The translations under genes were made by a program, and so were the position numbers. From Notospermus geniculatus (lineage: Eukaryota > Nemertea > Pilidiophora > Heteronemertea > Lineidae): 64,000 bases of DNA. The notes under the pieces were generated by a model, which saw only the letters and a list, made by a program, of their open reading frames with translations, was not told the origin of the DNA and did not search any database. The stretch is from contig NMRB01002940.1 in the NCBI GenBank assembly GCA_002633025.1, forward strand, positions 18,651-82,650, read 5' to 3'. This document shows, one piece after another, positions 29,690 to 42,600 of this stretch (position 1 is its first letter; every line of letters starts with the position of its first letter).

Positions 29690-32600
29690 TTACACCGAGT
29701 CAGGGTCACTATAATCTATAAAAGCTTCAAAATAAGTTCCAAATGGGATAGTAGTTTTACCATCTCCTAAAATAAATCTTTTATCATCGAATGGGTTCAA
29801 ACTTCTTTTATTTATTTCCTCTACGTACATATTATGCTTTTCTGATCTTAGTGTACGCATGTCATGACTGAACTTTTTCCTATCAAATAGCGAAGTAAAA
29901 TAATCATCAAATGTTATATGTTTTTTAACTACATGTTTACTTATTCCTTTTAATCGTTTAGCTTCTTCATTTTTTTCGTATTCAACTTTATGTTCAGAAC
30001 CATGATGAATTAACTTTGAATTATATGCGTACATTTTACTTCTTAAACCTATAAATTCTGTCATTTCCCTTAATCCTTTCTGTGTATCAGCTAATTCGTC
30101 TTTAAAATAACCAGGAACTTTCTTTTTACTTGTATCGTATAATGGATGATCTTTTGGGTAACCGCTGAAATCGAAGTGATCTTTTAAATTGGTTAAATCC
30201 TTGACTAGATCATCGGTTTTCAGTTTTAGAACGAACGAGTCAGTATCTTGATATAGTAATTCTATGTTTTTCTCACCGAAATAAGGTTGTAGAGTTTCAT
30301 AGTAGAATTTATACATTAATAACTTTGATAATTCTAAAACTGTCGCTCCTATGTAAATAGGTTTGTCAAATCTTATCGATGTTTTTCGCATTAGGATTGC
30401 GCATAAGTCTTGGTCAAATATAATCTTTGAATCAAACTTAGGATTTGTTTGTAATTTTAGCGCTCTTTCATTATCATTAACTAATTCCACTTCTTTCCTA
30501 TTTCTGATATTTTCACAGGTTTTTCCATAAAATGCATTGTTCATCAGTTTAAAATAATCTTTCTCAAAATCTGTTGTTGCTTTAGCTCTTTGTTTAGTGT
30601 TATGATCGATATATTCTGATAACCATTGTCTTTGTTCAAATTGTATGATGTAGTGAACTTTCTTTAGAATCATTCCCTGTTGTAAATAGAATTGTAGATT
30701 TCTGTAGTGTACTATATAATTTAATTTATCTTTTTGTGTTAGAATTAATTTATTTACTTTTGGTCTTTTTTCACTACCTAATATTTCTTTTTGGTAAGGA
30801 CTTAATTCATCATCGGGTATAAATAGTGATTCCGGGCAATACGGAAAATTTAGGGATTTAAATTTAATTGATGTTGGATATTCTAAATCCACCTCAAAAT
30901 AATATCCTACAGGAGAATCTTCGGGAATGCTTAAAATTTGTTCTTTTGTCACTTCGAAATCTGGGATAAATTTTTTAAAATTTTTTTCAGGGAGATATTC
31001 CATCATTGCCCATCCATATAAATTATTTGCATCTACATATAATAGTTTATGATGTTCATCAGCTTTAACATATCTTGTTCCCATTATTCCAGAAATTCCA
31101 CCTCTAATAGCTTTTTCAAATGATAATAATGTATCGTAATCTGTTAATAAATCTAAGTTTATATCCGTATATTTCAAACCAGCTTGCCAAGTTAAACCTG
31201 GAGCTGAATAACAATGACAATATTTTAAATTGATAGTTCTAAATCTCTCAAAATAATCTGCTAATAGTAATACATCTGATTTTAAGTATAAATCTATAAA
31301 TTCCCCGTGATCTTTAAATTTGAAATGATCCCATATTTCCTTTGCACTTTGATAAACTGATATTGGTTGCATTTCATTTTTTAGATCATCGAAAAACATT
31401 TCTGGAATTAAATTTGTTTCGTTGTAACTTTCAAAAGAATCATAAAATGAATATGGAACAGATCCTTTTTTCCTAAGTAATTTAAAATCTTCTTCATTTG
31501 GGTAATAATTTCTTGTTATTTTAAAATCATCATCAACCATAGATTTAGTACAATTATCTAAACTAAATGATGAAAATCTATAGGAGTCTAAAAATCTTAT
31601 ACAACCGACTTGGAATGAAATATAACATTCAGCTGTTTTAGCTAATATTTTAACTTCTTTATCAGTTTTTTTAGTTAGTGTCTTAACGAATAAATGTGCA
31701 TCATAATTACTTAGATTATGAAAAAAGACTGGTACAAAATTGATATTTCTGGCTTTTAAGTTACATTGATTATGAGCGGCTCCTCTAAATTTCCCATTAT
31801 AATGATCATGGTCTCTAACGATTTTTCCATAAAGTTTATTTTTACAATAGTAACATATGCTTGCGTTTCGAAATTCCTGTTCTTCTTCTGGTGTTATATT
31901 CATTTCTATTTTTGTATTTAAAAGATTTGCAAATCCTTTTTCTATTGTAATTAACCAATCACAGAACTGTTCTACAACATCTGCTCCTCTATGACATAAA
32001 TATTCATCTTGGTACAAATTTGGATAATCTGAATGTACATAACAACCAACTGCAGATGCTATTTGTGATTTTAGTTTCTTCGTTTTCAGTTCATCAGGTT
32101 CTATAGGGGTTCCTTCGGTTTCAACCGTAACATTGTTTATTGATTCAAAATCCGCATAAATTACAAATGGCACTTTATTCTTGAAGTGATAATTTTTAAA
32201 TTTTAGTGTTGAATATTTCTCAATTGGCATTTTCACTTCACAATAATCATGTTCACCACATTTCTTTTTGTGCTCTATTAATGTTTCTATTCTTTCAAAA
32301 GCGTTCATACATCGCCTACATAAATGTGATTCGTGTTTTTGATTTGTTCTAAAGAAAAGATTTATATTTTTTAGATACATATAATGCTCTTGGTAGTATA
32401 AAATATCGATAACGTCATCATCATCGAAATTTTTAGAAAGATATAACGGTTCTAAAGAATAGTCAAGGATTGAAGTTGAGTTAATTTTTCGAGTTTCCAA
32501 TCCGAAAACATTTATTTTTAGATTATTTTCTTTTTCAATTTTTGGAATATTTTTTATCATAACCGGAAAATTTTCAATTTGTATTTCGTTTTGATACTTT

Positions 32601-33312
32601 TTATAAGAATATATATCACTTACATGATCTTTAGGCGGATATTTAGCTGCTAATAAAGCCCATAGAAAACATTTTTCATCATTAGTTTTCACATTTATAA
32701 CTGCGTTTGTTTTGAAAGGAAGTTGAATAAAATGTCCACCTTTTATCTCTTTCATTCCAACAATCCAAATATCCATGTATTTTATTTGGTCCAGTGATAA
32801 ACCACTTCCGTTAAAATATCTTTCATCAATTTGTAATTTTATGTAATCTAACGATTTAATTAACATTTCCCAACCTTGTTGTTGTGAAAGAATTACTTCA
32901 AAAGGTGATTGTATACTGTGTTTAACGAAATTATCTTCTTTTAAGAATTGAACTTCGCATGATAAACTTATTTTAAAACGTTTATTTTTAACACTAGCTA
33001 GAAGATCACTAAACTTATCTTGGTATTCTTTTACATCTTTTGCTTTTTTATCATTTCTTAACTGCATTGAAACGTAATTTCCTTTTCTTCCAAATTGTTT
33101 AATGGTTCTTAACTCTTCAGGGATATAATCTATTTCCAAACGAATACTATCTGAACGGGTTTGTCTAGATGGTTTGTCTTCCGTAAAGTATCTTGGTAAT
33201 TCTTCAAATAATCTTTTAGTTTCCTCCTGTCTAGGATTTAAACTTGGTAATTCCTCGAACAATTTTCTAGTTTCTTGCCTTTCTTGACCTCTTAAAATAT
33301 CTCTTCGAATTT
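29690..33312 (-). CDS. PolB: Protein-primed family B DNA polymerase
   Basis: About 1,190 residues counted from 33262, which is TTG; no ATG is available at the N terminus and the frame stays open to the single N at 33313, so the start is not resolved. Residues below use 33262 as 1. A C2H2-like finger begins at C315 (LCRRCMNAFERI). Exonuclease motif I is YADFE at 369-373. An endonuclease-VII-like zinc module follows (C470, C473, DHDHYNGKFRGAAH at 484-497, C500). Exo II is SNYDAH and Exo III is YLKSDVLLLADYF. Polymerase motifs: A, DANNLYGW at 744; B, KLMNNAFYGK at 905; C, YQDTDS at 1004-1009. All catalytic acids are present. It replicates the linear element from a terminal protein. It lies directly downstream of the integrase and the frames overlap. 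Confidence 0.96.
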
Positions 33313-33957
33313 NCCGATTGATGTGTGAAATGTATTATTATAACCTTTCACTAAATCTGGTAAAATTTCCAACCATTTGTCTGTCTCTTTTGCTGTAAAG
33401 TACTTCCACATTCTTGTTTTTAAAGTACGGTTAAACCTTTCAACTACTGCTGCTTTTTTATCCGAAAATGAGGAAAACCATTCTACGTTATTTTTCTCTA
33501 AAAGGTCTTTTAAATGTTTGTTATAAAATTCCTTACCGTCATCGAATTGAATTTTTTCTGGTTTTGACTCCCTAAAAATAGTTTTGAATAAATCTTTCAC
33601 CTCTTCACCTCTTTTACTCTTTAAAGCTAGAGCCCAAGCGTATCTACTGAATAAATCTATCACAGTTAAAATATATTTATAATTTTTATTATTTTTTTCA
33701 TAAGCTTGCATATCGACTAAATCCGCTTGCCATTGCTGATCTATGTAAGAGACCATCGTTTTTCTATATGTGAATTTTTTATGAATCGGTTTATGGAGTT
33801 GAAAAGTTGGTAAATTTTCTAAAAATTCTTTCACTTGTTTATATTTTATAAATTTTCCGTCAGATTTTACTTTTTTCCAAATTTTAGCAATATTTGTATA
33901 AGCAACGGAACTTTCGGGACTGAAATATAGATTTCTAAGGTACTGTTCTGTGTCCAT
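33292..33957 (-). CDS. INT: Retroviral-type DDE integrase, C terminus cut at a single N
   Basis: I start at ATG 33957; the in-frame codons upstream cover the inverted-repeat arm and look non-coding. DDE core: D79 (QADLVDM), D139 (FDDGKEF) and E173 (VVERFNRTLK), with 33 residues between D139 and E173, as in the rve fold. No HHCC zinc finger is visible before the core. The protein reads YNNTFHTSI and then meets the N at 33313, after which only KFEEIF and a stop follow; the usual C-terminal domain is absent. It inserts element DNA into the host genome in Polintons. The start lies in AAATAAATCTATGG, not TAAATG, so it may be an early gene. Confidence 0.92.
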   Translation of the reverse strand: MDTEQYLRNLYFSPESSVAYTNIAKIWKKVKSDGKFIKYKQVKEFLENLPTFQLHKPIHKKFTYRKTMVSYIDQQWQADLVDMQAYEKNNKNYKYILTVIDLFSRYAWALALKSKRGEEVKDLFKTIFRESKPEKIQFDDGKEFYNKHLKDLLEKNNVEWFSSFSDKKAAVVERFNRTLKTRMWKYFTAKETDKWLEILPDLVKGYNNTFHTSIXKFEEIF

Positions 33958-33980
33958 AGATTTATTTTCAAGAAATTTAT

Positions 33981-34151
33981 AGTATAAGGAAAGTGAGGGG
34001 ATCTGGATGGAAGAGGTTTTATTAGTTTGCAAGTTTAGGTAGGTATAGTATTTTGAAAAAGCCCGGAAATAGGGATATTTTAGTGCATTTTAGCCTACTT
34101 TTTGCGGCTAATCTTCCTCTTCCATCCAGATCCCCTCACTTTCCTTATACT
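33981..34151. repeat. Inverted repeat with 36-bp perfect arms at the integrase end, candidate element terminus
   Basis: Arm 33981-34016 (AGTATAAGGAAAGTGAGGGG...) is exactly repeated inverted at 34116-34151, with a 99-bp loop. The inner arm is the leader of the integrase. Composition changes to host type outside 34151. Read inward, the outer arm starts with AG, as reported for Polinton termini. Confidence 0.85.
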
Positions 34152-35648
34152 TAGTTCACAGTGTGAGTATGTCAATTCTTGTAGGCTCTCAATCACGTGT
34201 TAACACAGTTATTTACCTTTTGTGCAGGACTTCTTTTAGGACTATTTAACACACGAAGTGGGACTGAGTTACCATTACAGCCACGCATAGGCCTACTCTT
34301 GCTCGGTGATACAGAATCATTCTCATCCACTCGAAGTGATCGTTTCTTTGACATTGTATTGCTGGACTCATCAGAACACAGACAAAGCCTGAAAAATGGT
34401 CGGGGGCCTTACTATTAGAAGTCAACACCACCTTGGACTTCCTTCAAAAAAACTCTCATAGGCGTAATCTATGCTGGTAATATAAATGACGATAGGCAGG
34501 AGATGCAGGGCCAGCTGCAGCCTATATAGGCCTAATATAGGGCCAGGCCCAAAGAGGGGCACCAACAAAAAACATTTACCCTTCCTATGATGATTTAGAT
34601 TCAAGAATTTAAATTATAAAAGCCATTGGCCCCACGTAGGCTAGGCCTACCGGGCCTATAGGCCTAGGCCCCTACACACCACATAGGCTAGGCCTCGGCC
34701 TTGACAGAGCCTCATTTTGCTTTTAGTTAACACGGCTTAAGCCTTACCTATCAATGTACGTCGTTGCATACAATGCCAAATGCACTAGGCCTACTACTAC
34801 GACGAGTAGCAGCACGGTAGGCCTCTTAGGCATGCTATTCCTGATGTAGCCTGTGACCGCTGTGTGTGTGTGGCATGTGTGGGTGATCCTGCGACACTGC
34901 AAATTCCACCGATTTCAACGAGCGAATATGAGATGAAATCATCAAGCTCTATCGAGCTCTAGGGCATGTTTTTGAAGGAAATTTCCCGCATAAGACGTTG
35001 GAACCAACCATTTTTCTACAGCTCCTACAGCAATAACAATATCAGCCTCGAAAGTAGGGCCTGTCGAACAGGAGTAGCAAATACGCCGCCAGCACATCGT
35101 ACATCCGGGGACGAGACAGACCTGCCAAGGGTCTTTTATCAGCTTTCTTGAGGTTTACTATGATTTTGCTGGAGAATGGGTCATTTTGGGGATGCAATGC
35201 TGGAGGTTTAAGATATTTCGGAACACAACTTAAAGTCTGAAGATTTGGCTTAAAATTGGATGGATTTGAAGTTCATATTCGTCATCTGCATAACAGTCCC
35301 AAGAGAAAAAACTAAAAAAGCCAGAATTTTTAACAGAATGTTTTTTTTTATTTCCAAAGAAAAACGAATTACACTACGCATGTGCATGTGCATATAACTA
35401 ACAATTAGGCTTGAAACACAGAATTTGTACTTCAGAGTATTAGTCTGAATTCTTATCTCAGTGTTAAGGTCTAGGCCCATTCAACAAGGTTAACACCAAC
35501 ACAGCAGACTGAGGAGTAACTTAACATAATGAGTTTGTTAAGACATCTCCAGCTCAATCACCTAGACTAGAGGAATCAAGAATATTTGTGAATATAAGCA
35601 TGATAAGCAGAGTCAACAACATGAAACCTGAGCTATCTCTCTCATTGC
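34152..35648. other. Gene-free host stretch rich in GGCCTA words
   Basis: No supported gene. Many GTAGGCCTA/TAGGCCTAG words lie at 34620-34700 and 34780-34850, with a short GT run near 34860. Base composition is host-like. Confidence 0.6.
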
Positions 35649-37910
35649 TCAATTCATATGAGCCTTGTTGTACTCCCAAGTTGCCTTCTTGGCCTTCTCC
35701 AGCATCACTTTACTTGGTTCGAACTGATAACATGGCTCTTCGAAGAACTGATTGACTTTGCAGGTTGTTATTGAAGAAAGAGTGCCTTCAAGTGCCAGAT
35801 CTGCCCTGCTCTTCACTTTATTCTTCCCTATCATACTGAACACTCTTTCAGCATCTGCATTGCTGTGTGGGATTGTCAGTACCAACTTAGCAACTCTGGA
35901 AATTACAGGGAATTTCAAATTCCCAGAGACATCTTTCAACTTTGAGAGGTAGGACCAGACAACGTCCATTCTCAAGAAGTTTTGACCCTTCGTTTCTGTC
36001 ACAGTAGCTGATTTCACAACTGCAGGTGGTAGAGCTGGAGCTGTCTGATAGGCAACAAACTCATCATGAATGTCATCCAAGTTGATATTTTCAAAAAATG
36101 TTGGATACCTGGTGACGAAGAATTCAACTGAGGAAACATCTGCCTCAAGTCTTGATTCATAGTTTACAAATGATGCATGTTTCAGAACCTGATGATCCAG
36201 AGGGAAATTCTTGATCATGTAAGCCACTGCAGTGGTGTAGAAATCACGAACAGCTCTGAGGAATCTGGCTTTTACCCTTGGTTCCACAGTATCACGATCT
36301 AGTTTGTTCATCAGCTGTTTCGTGATGAATCCAAGAAACAAGTTATTGTCAGTAACTTGATTCTCTGGAAGCGAAAATTCTATCAATATCAGTTCTTCAT
36401 CTGATACCATCAGCAATTCGGGTCGAATGAACTTCCCCATTGTTTTTCTGACCAGGGAAAACAATGAGTCTCTGACCATATAGATCATAGGTGCATCCCT
36501 CTGCAGCATCTGGTTTACACTAGTAAACAAAGGCAGAACAGCCTGGTAAAACAAGAGATATACCTGTGTCATAGGATCAGAAAAGTGGTCTTTCAACCTC
36601 TTCAGTCTAGCATTCCCATCATCTTCTGACACAAAATAGGATTCAAGTGCATCATACTGCCTCAAGAGACGCTCCACTACAGTTTCAAGATTCAACCAAC
36701 GGACACTCATGTACTTAATGATCTTCCTGTACTCTATGTCACAGAATTCACAAAAATCAGCCAACAGGTTCTTCCTCTTAGTTGAGTAGTCAAACCAGAA
36801 AAAGACATCCACACACAAATCGCCAACATCAAATGCTAGTACTAGTGTTTTCCCGTAGGCCTTGCTGCTGTGACTAGCACAGTTGTGGATAATATATGGC
36901 AGGGGCAACCCATGAAATATATGGACTCATTTTTATCCAAAACTCTTGTCATTATTGAATTCCTTCTCCCCACATTGACGTTCGTATTATCAACAGAAAA
37001 ACCAACACACCTGGCCCACTCGATGCCATGCTTGGTTAAGGCTTCATTCAGCTTGCTGAATATACCCTCAGCTGTTGAACTACTGGATGTGCACATGTCA
37101 AGAAATCTGAGGCATATGCGTTCTCTATTCACATCAAATATTCTGACACACAGTGGATACATCTTTTTCAGATCATTATCATTACTGCCATCGACGTTAA
37201 CCGAATAGGGTTCCTTTTTCATCATGTCTACTAAAGATACAGTCATCTCTGGTGCCAGAGCTCCATTAAGAACACAAGTAGTCTTGGTTCTAGCGCATGC
37301 GTAATTTTTGGCTATGGCGCTATCGGGAAACATTTTGCGGAATAGAGGCCCTGCATGGTCAGACACAGCTAAGGGTATGTTGTGTTCTACGATGAAACCT
37401 GTGAAGAGGACCTCGGCATTTATAACCTGAAAAAGAATTGGACTAGATATAGACTCTAGGCCTAGGGAACACCCGTAAACGATTAAAACGAAACGGGACA
37501 TGAATTATGCTAATCTATATGATTCAAATAGAAATGTAGATTGAGCGTTTGACACTAGAAAGTGGGTAGCCTACCTGTGTTCCATCATCTGTTTTCGGTT
37601 TTGAAAAATATTGGTCCATTTTGTTGGTACTCTTCGATTCCTTCACTCTTCGTTTGTGATCACTACCCTCCAAGTGACGCAGGATGTCGCGTTCCCCTTG
37701 GTGTTCATAACTAAAAGAGCGGCAACACAAGGTGCACTTCGCACGGCAACCTGACTCTTTCTTGATACAAGGGAACTTAGATGACCATTTGTCCTGCCAC
37801 TTGGTTTTGTAATGCTGTTTAACTCGTTTTCTGGGTGGAGTATCATCGCCACCACGAGCTGCGGCAGGTTCATCGTCGTCATAATCATCAGAGGAGCTAT
37901 TGTCTGCCAT
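35649..37910 (-). pseudogene. hAT-superfamily transposase-like gene, two exons, one frameshift
   Basis: Exon 1 (37910-37575) starts MADNSSSDDYDDDEP and carries a BED/U1-type zinc finger (CTLCCRSFSYEH, then H...H). Donor GTAGGC and acceptor TTTTCAG join in phase 0 to exon 2 (37426-35649). Exon 2 holds the RNase-H-like core (VGFSVDNTNVNVG, MGCPCHI) and the C-terminal hAT dimerisation block (PHSNADAERVFSMIGKNK). The frame shifts once between about 36885 and 36905, right after MGCPCHI. About 700 codons in all, the size of complete hAT transposases. Terminal repeats were not identified, so it could be an inactive transposon or a recruited gene hit by one error. Confidence 0.85.
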
Positions 37911-39631
37911 TGCTATTGTCTACGAGCATGCTGTCCCATCAACGCTTGCCTGTGATTTGATGAATTTGGCGCCAAGCATGATCGTCTGTTCTTCATGATT
38001 CAAAAACGAACGGATAGATGGCAGTCCCGATACGCTGGCGTCTGCTACACAGTGATGAACGGCAAAACCGTTGATGATTTTTTTCAGACAATTAAATTTC
38101 GGCGAAATGCGTGAGAAAGCACTGAGCTTGCGGGAGTGCGGGAGAATGGGTCCAAATGCGTGAGACTCCCCCGAATCGCGTGAGACTTGGCAGGTCTGAC
38201 GAGATAACGAAGAAAATCGCTCAAAAACATCATGAAACACAATTTTTTAACTCTAGAAATAATAATCTCTTTATTTCGATCCATTAATCACATATACATA
38301 TTAATTTTCATTCATGAATTAGCGCTTAAAAAATAATGGATTTTGGCCATATTGTTGTTGTCATTGTTGTAAGTGACCTTCACCTTTGGTTTTGCACACG
38401 GCACGCTAGTGTCCAATCCTCCTTGCTTTTCCTCTAAGTTTTGCTGCCAGACTTCGTTCTCTCACTCTGGGGGTTGCTGAACCAGTGGAACATGCTGAAG
38501 TAGGCCCAGGCATGACAGACGGCTGTGGTGATGGAGTGCACTGCGTCCGCTGTGCCAATGCACTGCCATGCACAGGTCGTATAGGCATCAACGAGTTTAG
38601 TTATTGTCATTTGGTGCATTGTGCAAGATCTCAAGTGTTTTGTTTCATGCCACCTTCCCCATGGCCATGCTTCATTCACATGATTCATGTCATTCAAGTT
38701 GATTGAATAGCTTTTCACAGTACAATAGGTCGGATAAACCTCCCCATGCTTCATTGAAGTTGATTGGATTGCCGTCCACAGCACAATAGGTACGATAACA
38801 ATGGGAAAACCCCAACTGCATGTGCAGACATTATGTCACAGGCACTGTATGTGCTGAATGGACACGGTTGTTTGCAATGTTACCGGTAGGCCCAGATGGG
38901 TTCTTGACATGGCATCCTTCGGGCCTACAGGCTACAGCAGAGAGCCCTGGGCCTAGCCTAACCCCGGTCCCTAATTGTGTGAATGGACACGGTTGTTTGC
39001 AATGTACGCCCAGATGAGTTTTTGACATGAGATCCTTCGGGCGTACAGGCAACCTCACCCAACATCATCATAGACACAAGCATCATCACCCGATGTCACC
39101 CCCAGGTTACCACAGTACCCCTACACGCCCGCAGGGCGGGTAACCTGCTAGTTATTGATAATTCTTTGGCGGCAAAATTTGGCTTTCTTTTTTGGCGTCC
39201 ATCTTGAATTGCAGAGGAAGTGAACATTTTCTATTGCATTATGGGAAAAAAATTCTGAAGCTGAAGATAACGTACGTTAGCTCATCGTTAGCTAACGTGA
39301 CCTCAAATTTCTTTCTGACAACACAAAAATAACGGTTCGTTTCATAACGTATCGTTAGGGGATTTAACGACTCGTTAGGCCTAACGATATGTTAAAGATA
39401 ACGGACTTTCTAACAACCGGCCCCTGGTGTGTCCGCAAGTAAACTGGTAAACTTTGAATTTTTGTCTAATGCTTATAAAAACAGTGTGGTATTTATGCTT
39501 TCTCTCCTCATGCGCTATTCACTTGTACCCCGGGACTTGTACACAGGTTGAAACGTTGTGTTTCTATAATAAACGTACGGTAGATAGAGAGTAAAGAGTA
39601 ACCAAAGAATTTCCTCCATATTATTACAAGC
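37911..39631. other. Gene-free stretch with local duplications
   Basis: No supported gene. 38395-38440 is an inverted match to 3555-3595 (GGATTGGACACTAGCGTGCC). A 65-bp block near 38670 recurs near 38740. 39270-39410 is crowded with AACGTTAG/CGTTAGCTAACG words. Confidence 0.6.
38856..39056. repeat. Direct duplication, about 80-bp copies
   Basis: The stretch beginning GGACACGGTTGTTTGCAATG occurs near 38860 and again near 38985. Both copies continue to CATCCTTCGGG- or GATCCTTCGGG-type words. Copies differ by scattered substitutions and a short indel. Confidence 0.85.
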
Positions 39632-42600
39632 ATGCAGGACACAACGAATTTCAATTTGCTGTTGGAGGAAACCGGTCCAACTGATGTTTTTGATTTTAAT
39701 GCTGACATGAGAAGGTTTACTGGATCGACATCAACACCAAATCGGACAATGTAAGGTAAAGTGGGGTAATAGTAGCCCCCTTTCCACCTATTTTGTAAAC
39801 TGCACAGGTTATTTCTTGAGGGAGAACAAAAAATCTGCCCGAATCTTGTGGCACTTCTTCTGACGGCATCACTTGAAATTCATGGCATGCGTCTCAGAGC
39901 CATTTCAAAAGTAGGAGTCAGGGGCTACTATTAGTGAGCTTTCGCAACCACCCGGTTAGGCCCTACAACAACGTTTATCTATTGTTCGAGTCAACTCACA
40001 CAATAGATAAACGTAGTCGTACCCCGTAGGTGTGGGGTAATAGTTGCCCCTGGAAAAAAATGTTCACATGTTCAATTTGTTTTCATAAAATATTTTTTCT
40101 ATCGCAACATGACCTTGTTAGTGATAATATTGTTTTACATGCAGGTCTGTATCACAAAAAAAAAACAATCTGACATTTATTTTAAAGAAGATTACCTTTA
40201 TATAAGGAACAAACCTATTTGAAGATATGAGGCACAATCATTTGACTAGTCTGACCTGCAGTAAACACAAAGCTTGGCACCTTCTTCGAATTATACTATT
40301 CAAGTAGCTGTTAAATACTGTTCCGAAGTTATTTTGCAGTAAAAAACACTTGTTTTTTTTTAAAAAGTGCTATTTCAACCACGTTCGGCATCGTCATGGT
40401 CCTTTACGTATGTGAGTAGCTTGCCATTTTAGTAAATTAACTCCCCAATTTCAAAAGTCCTCACAGAATTTAATCAATAGCTGAAATAAACAAGCACCAG
40501 TCACTTCTTTCCCTGATATTTTGTTTTATACATTCCAGTTTGTATCTCATACTGTAAATTATTGTGTTTTTACTTGAAATAGGCAGTGAAAGGGTTAAAA
40601 TGCATCAAAAGTACGGAATTAGGATTGGGATAAAGGCTAAAATGAAGATATTTCACATCCCCTTCCTCTCAGTAAAGATATTGATAGCGAGTAAAGCTAG
40701 GGGTGCCGACTCGGTTAATGTCCTGGGTATAACAGAAATATACCCAGGTTCAATGTCGTCCCACGAAACTATACCCTGGGTATAGTTCGATCTACAAAAG
40801 TATACCGAGGATTGGATACAGAACCTGAAGACGAGATTGTTCTTGCAAATGCCACATGAACATGCAAAAGCATGACAAGTCGAAAAACATCGCTCTGGCG
40901 CCCGACAGGACGGGTATGGCAAGCCGTTTGTACATTAATGACAAAAACTAAGATTTTGTCTCATAAACTGAGATTTTGTCTCATAAACTGGGTTTTTGTT
41001 AACAAAAACTCAGTTTTTGTCACAGAATCTACGATTTTGTCTCTAAAACTATCATTTTGTCGACAAAAACTCAGTTTATGTCAAAATGCTAGTTATTTCA
41101 TACAAAAACTCTGTTTTTGAAGCAAAAACCATGATTTTGTTCATAAACAGAGTTTTTGTCGACAAAATCCTAGATTATGTCAAAAACCCAGTTTTTGTCC
41201 GACAAAATGGTAGTTTTAGGGACAAAATCTTAGATTTTGACAAAAACTCAGTTTATGAGACAAAAACTCAGTTTATGAGACAAAATCTTAGTTTTTGTCA
41301 TTAATGTACAAACGGCTTGCCATAGACGGGCACCATTTTATTATTATATCGTACCGACAGTCATCAAAGAAATTTTCGTGCCGTTTATCGTCACTCAAAT
41401 CCGCAATAGTACTCGCAGCACGGCTTGCAGACGTAGATGAACGCACGACACCGAACAAACATATGGGGCGCCGATCGGCTCTGTTCGTTTGCTCATTTCT
41501 TTGAAACTGTGAGCTTAACTTGCGATACGTTTGGACCATTATGTTTAACCTGGTTCCCTGGGCTCCTACCGACGGTAGGAGCCCAGGTATCCACAACCGT
41601 CTATAAATAGCAGTGACGTCATCACTGGGAAAGCCGTGTCCAAAAGCGAAGTGCAAAACAGATGTAGTATATGTGTGTATTACCTGTCAGAAATGACTTC
41701 TTTGCTGCACGTTGTCAACAATGTCTGTAGAAAATGTACTCACAATCGATAACTCAAATGTATCGTCGATATACTTGTAGTTTTCCACGATTTTAATGTC
41801 CGAACTGGCCCAAAGCGAAGACGCCATCTTTAAATTTGAAATTTGACTCTGTATGCGATTCATTCTGGCACTCGATTCACTCCAAAATTAGTCAGCGCTT
41901 AACCGTTAATTATAAATTTCAATTTCCACTTTATTAGAAATGTTACAACTATTCTAAAACGTGCTAATGATAACGAAATTTTTATATCCCAATCAACCTG
42001 ATTTACACGACGTTTAATCGACGCTGAGAATCAACGGCTTCCCACCTGCCAGAATTCCGGCAGGTAGTCTGAGTAGCGGATACCTGGGCTTCGACACGAA
42101 TCGTCAGCCAGCGCCACCGTCGGACGCCCAGGGAACCAGGTTACATTATGTTAAGACAAACGTTAACAGTTAACCCATGCTATCGATGAGCACAAAATTT
42201 GACAATATTTACTGATATTTTGAAGATGTCGATTGCAAAACTGCCGTCTCAGTTGAAGCGAGAAACAAAATGGCGGCCATCCATTCGTAACTCGTACCTA
42301 GGCTCAAAACTACGATACTGGGTATAGTTTTGTAGATCGAACTATACCCAGGGTATAGTTTTGTAGGACGACATCGAACCTGGGTATATTTCTGTTATAC
42401 CCAGGGCGACAGTAACCGATTCGGCGCTACTATTACCCCGAGCGAAGGGGCTACTATTACCCCAGATGCACCCTCTACGGAAAAGTGTTACTAATTTGTT
42501 TTCTGTGAATAGTTGAAACAAATACTTCCTACAGGTGATTCTACAGGTGACACCTGTTCACTCAACCAACTCTCAAACATTGGCTTTAGAAAATACTGTT

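Larger units (their letters stand above)
17690..34151. mobile_element. Integrated Polinton/adintovirus-like element (left end missing)
   Basis: The gene set is diagnostic: A32/FtsK-type packaging ATPase, penton-like and double-jelly-roll capsid genes on the plus strand, protein-primed PolB and DDE integrase on the minus strand at the right end. Genes are packed with 0-70 bp spacing or short overlaps, and GC is far below that of the flanks. Such elements are both transposons and integrated viruses. No adenain-like protease was found. The left terminus lies in or left of the assembly gap. The right terminus is probably near 34151. Confidence 0.92.
40700..42428. mobile_element. Element with about 110-bp terminal inverted repeats
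   Basis: Left arm 40700-40806 and right arm 42318-42428 are inverted copies sharing CCTGGGTATAACAGAAATAT and GATGTCGTCC-type words with few mismatches. The arms contain internal CTGGGTATAG/CTATACCCAG palindromes. The interior holds two further elements and no reading frame of note. Confidence 0.85.

Noticed and set aside
33958-34032. Integrase start upstream at 34032
   Set aside because: The added residues cover the 36-bp inverted-repeat arm and are unlike an integrase N terminus; ATG 33957 is preferred.
17690-34151. Poxvirus-derived insertion, because of TAAATG
   Set aside because: The gene set (protein-primed polymerase, DDE integrase, double-jelly-roll capsid of this type) is that of Polinton/adintovirus-like elements, and no viral RNA polymerase subunit was seen.
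40915-41324. CRISPR-like array
   Set aside because: Units alternate orientation, have no unique spacers of constant length, and the context is eukaryotic.
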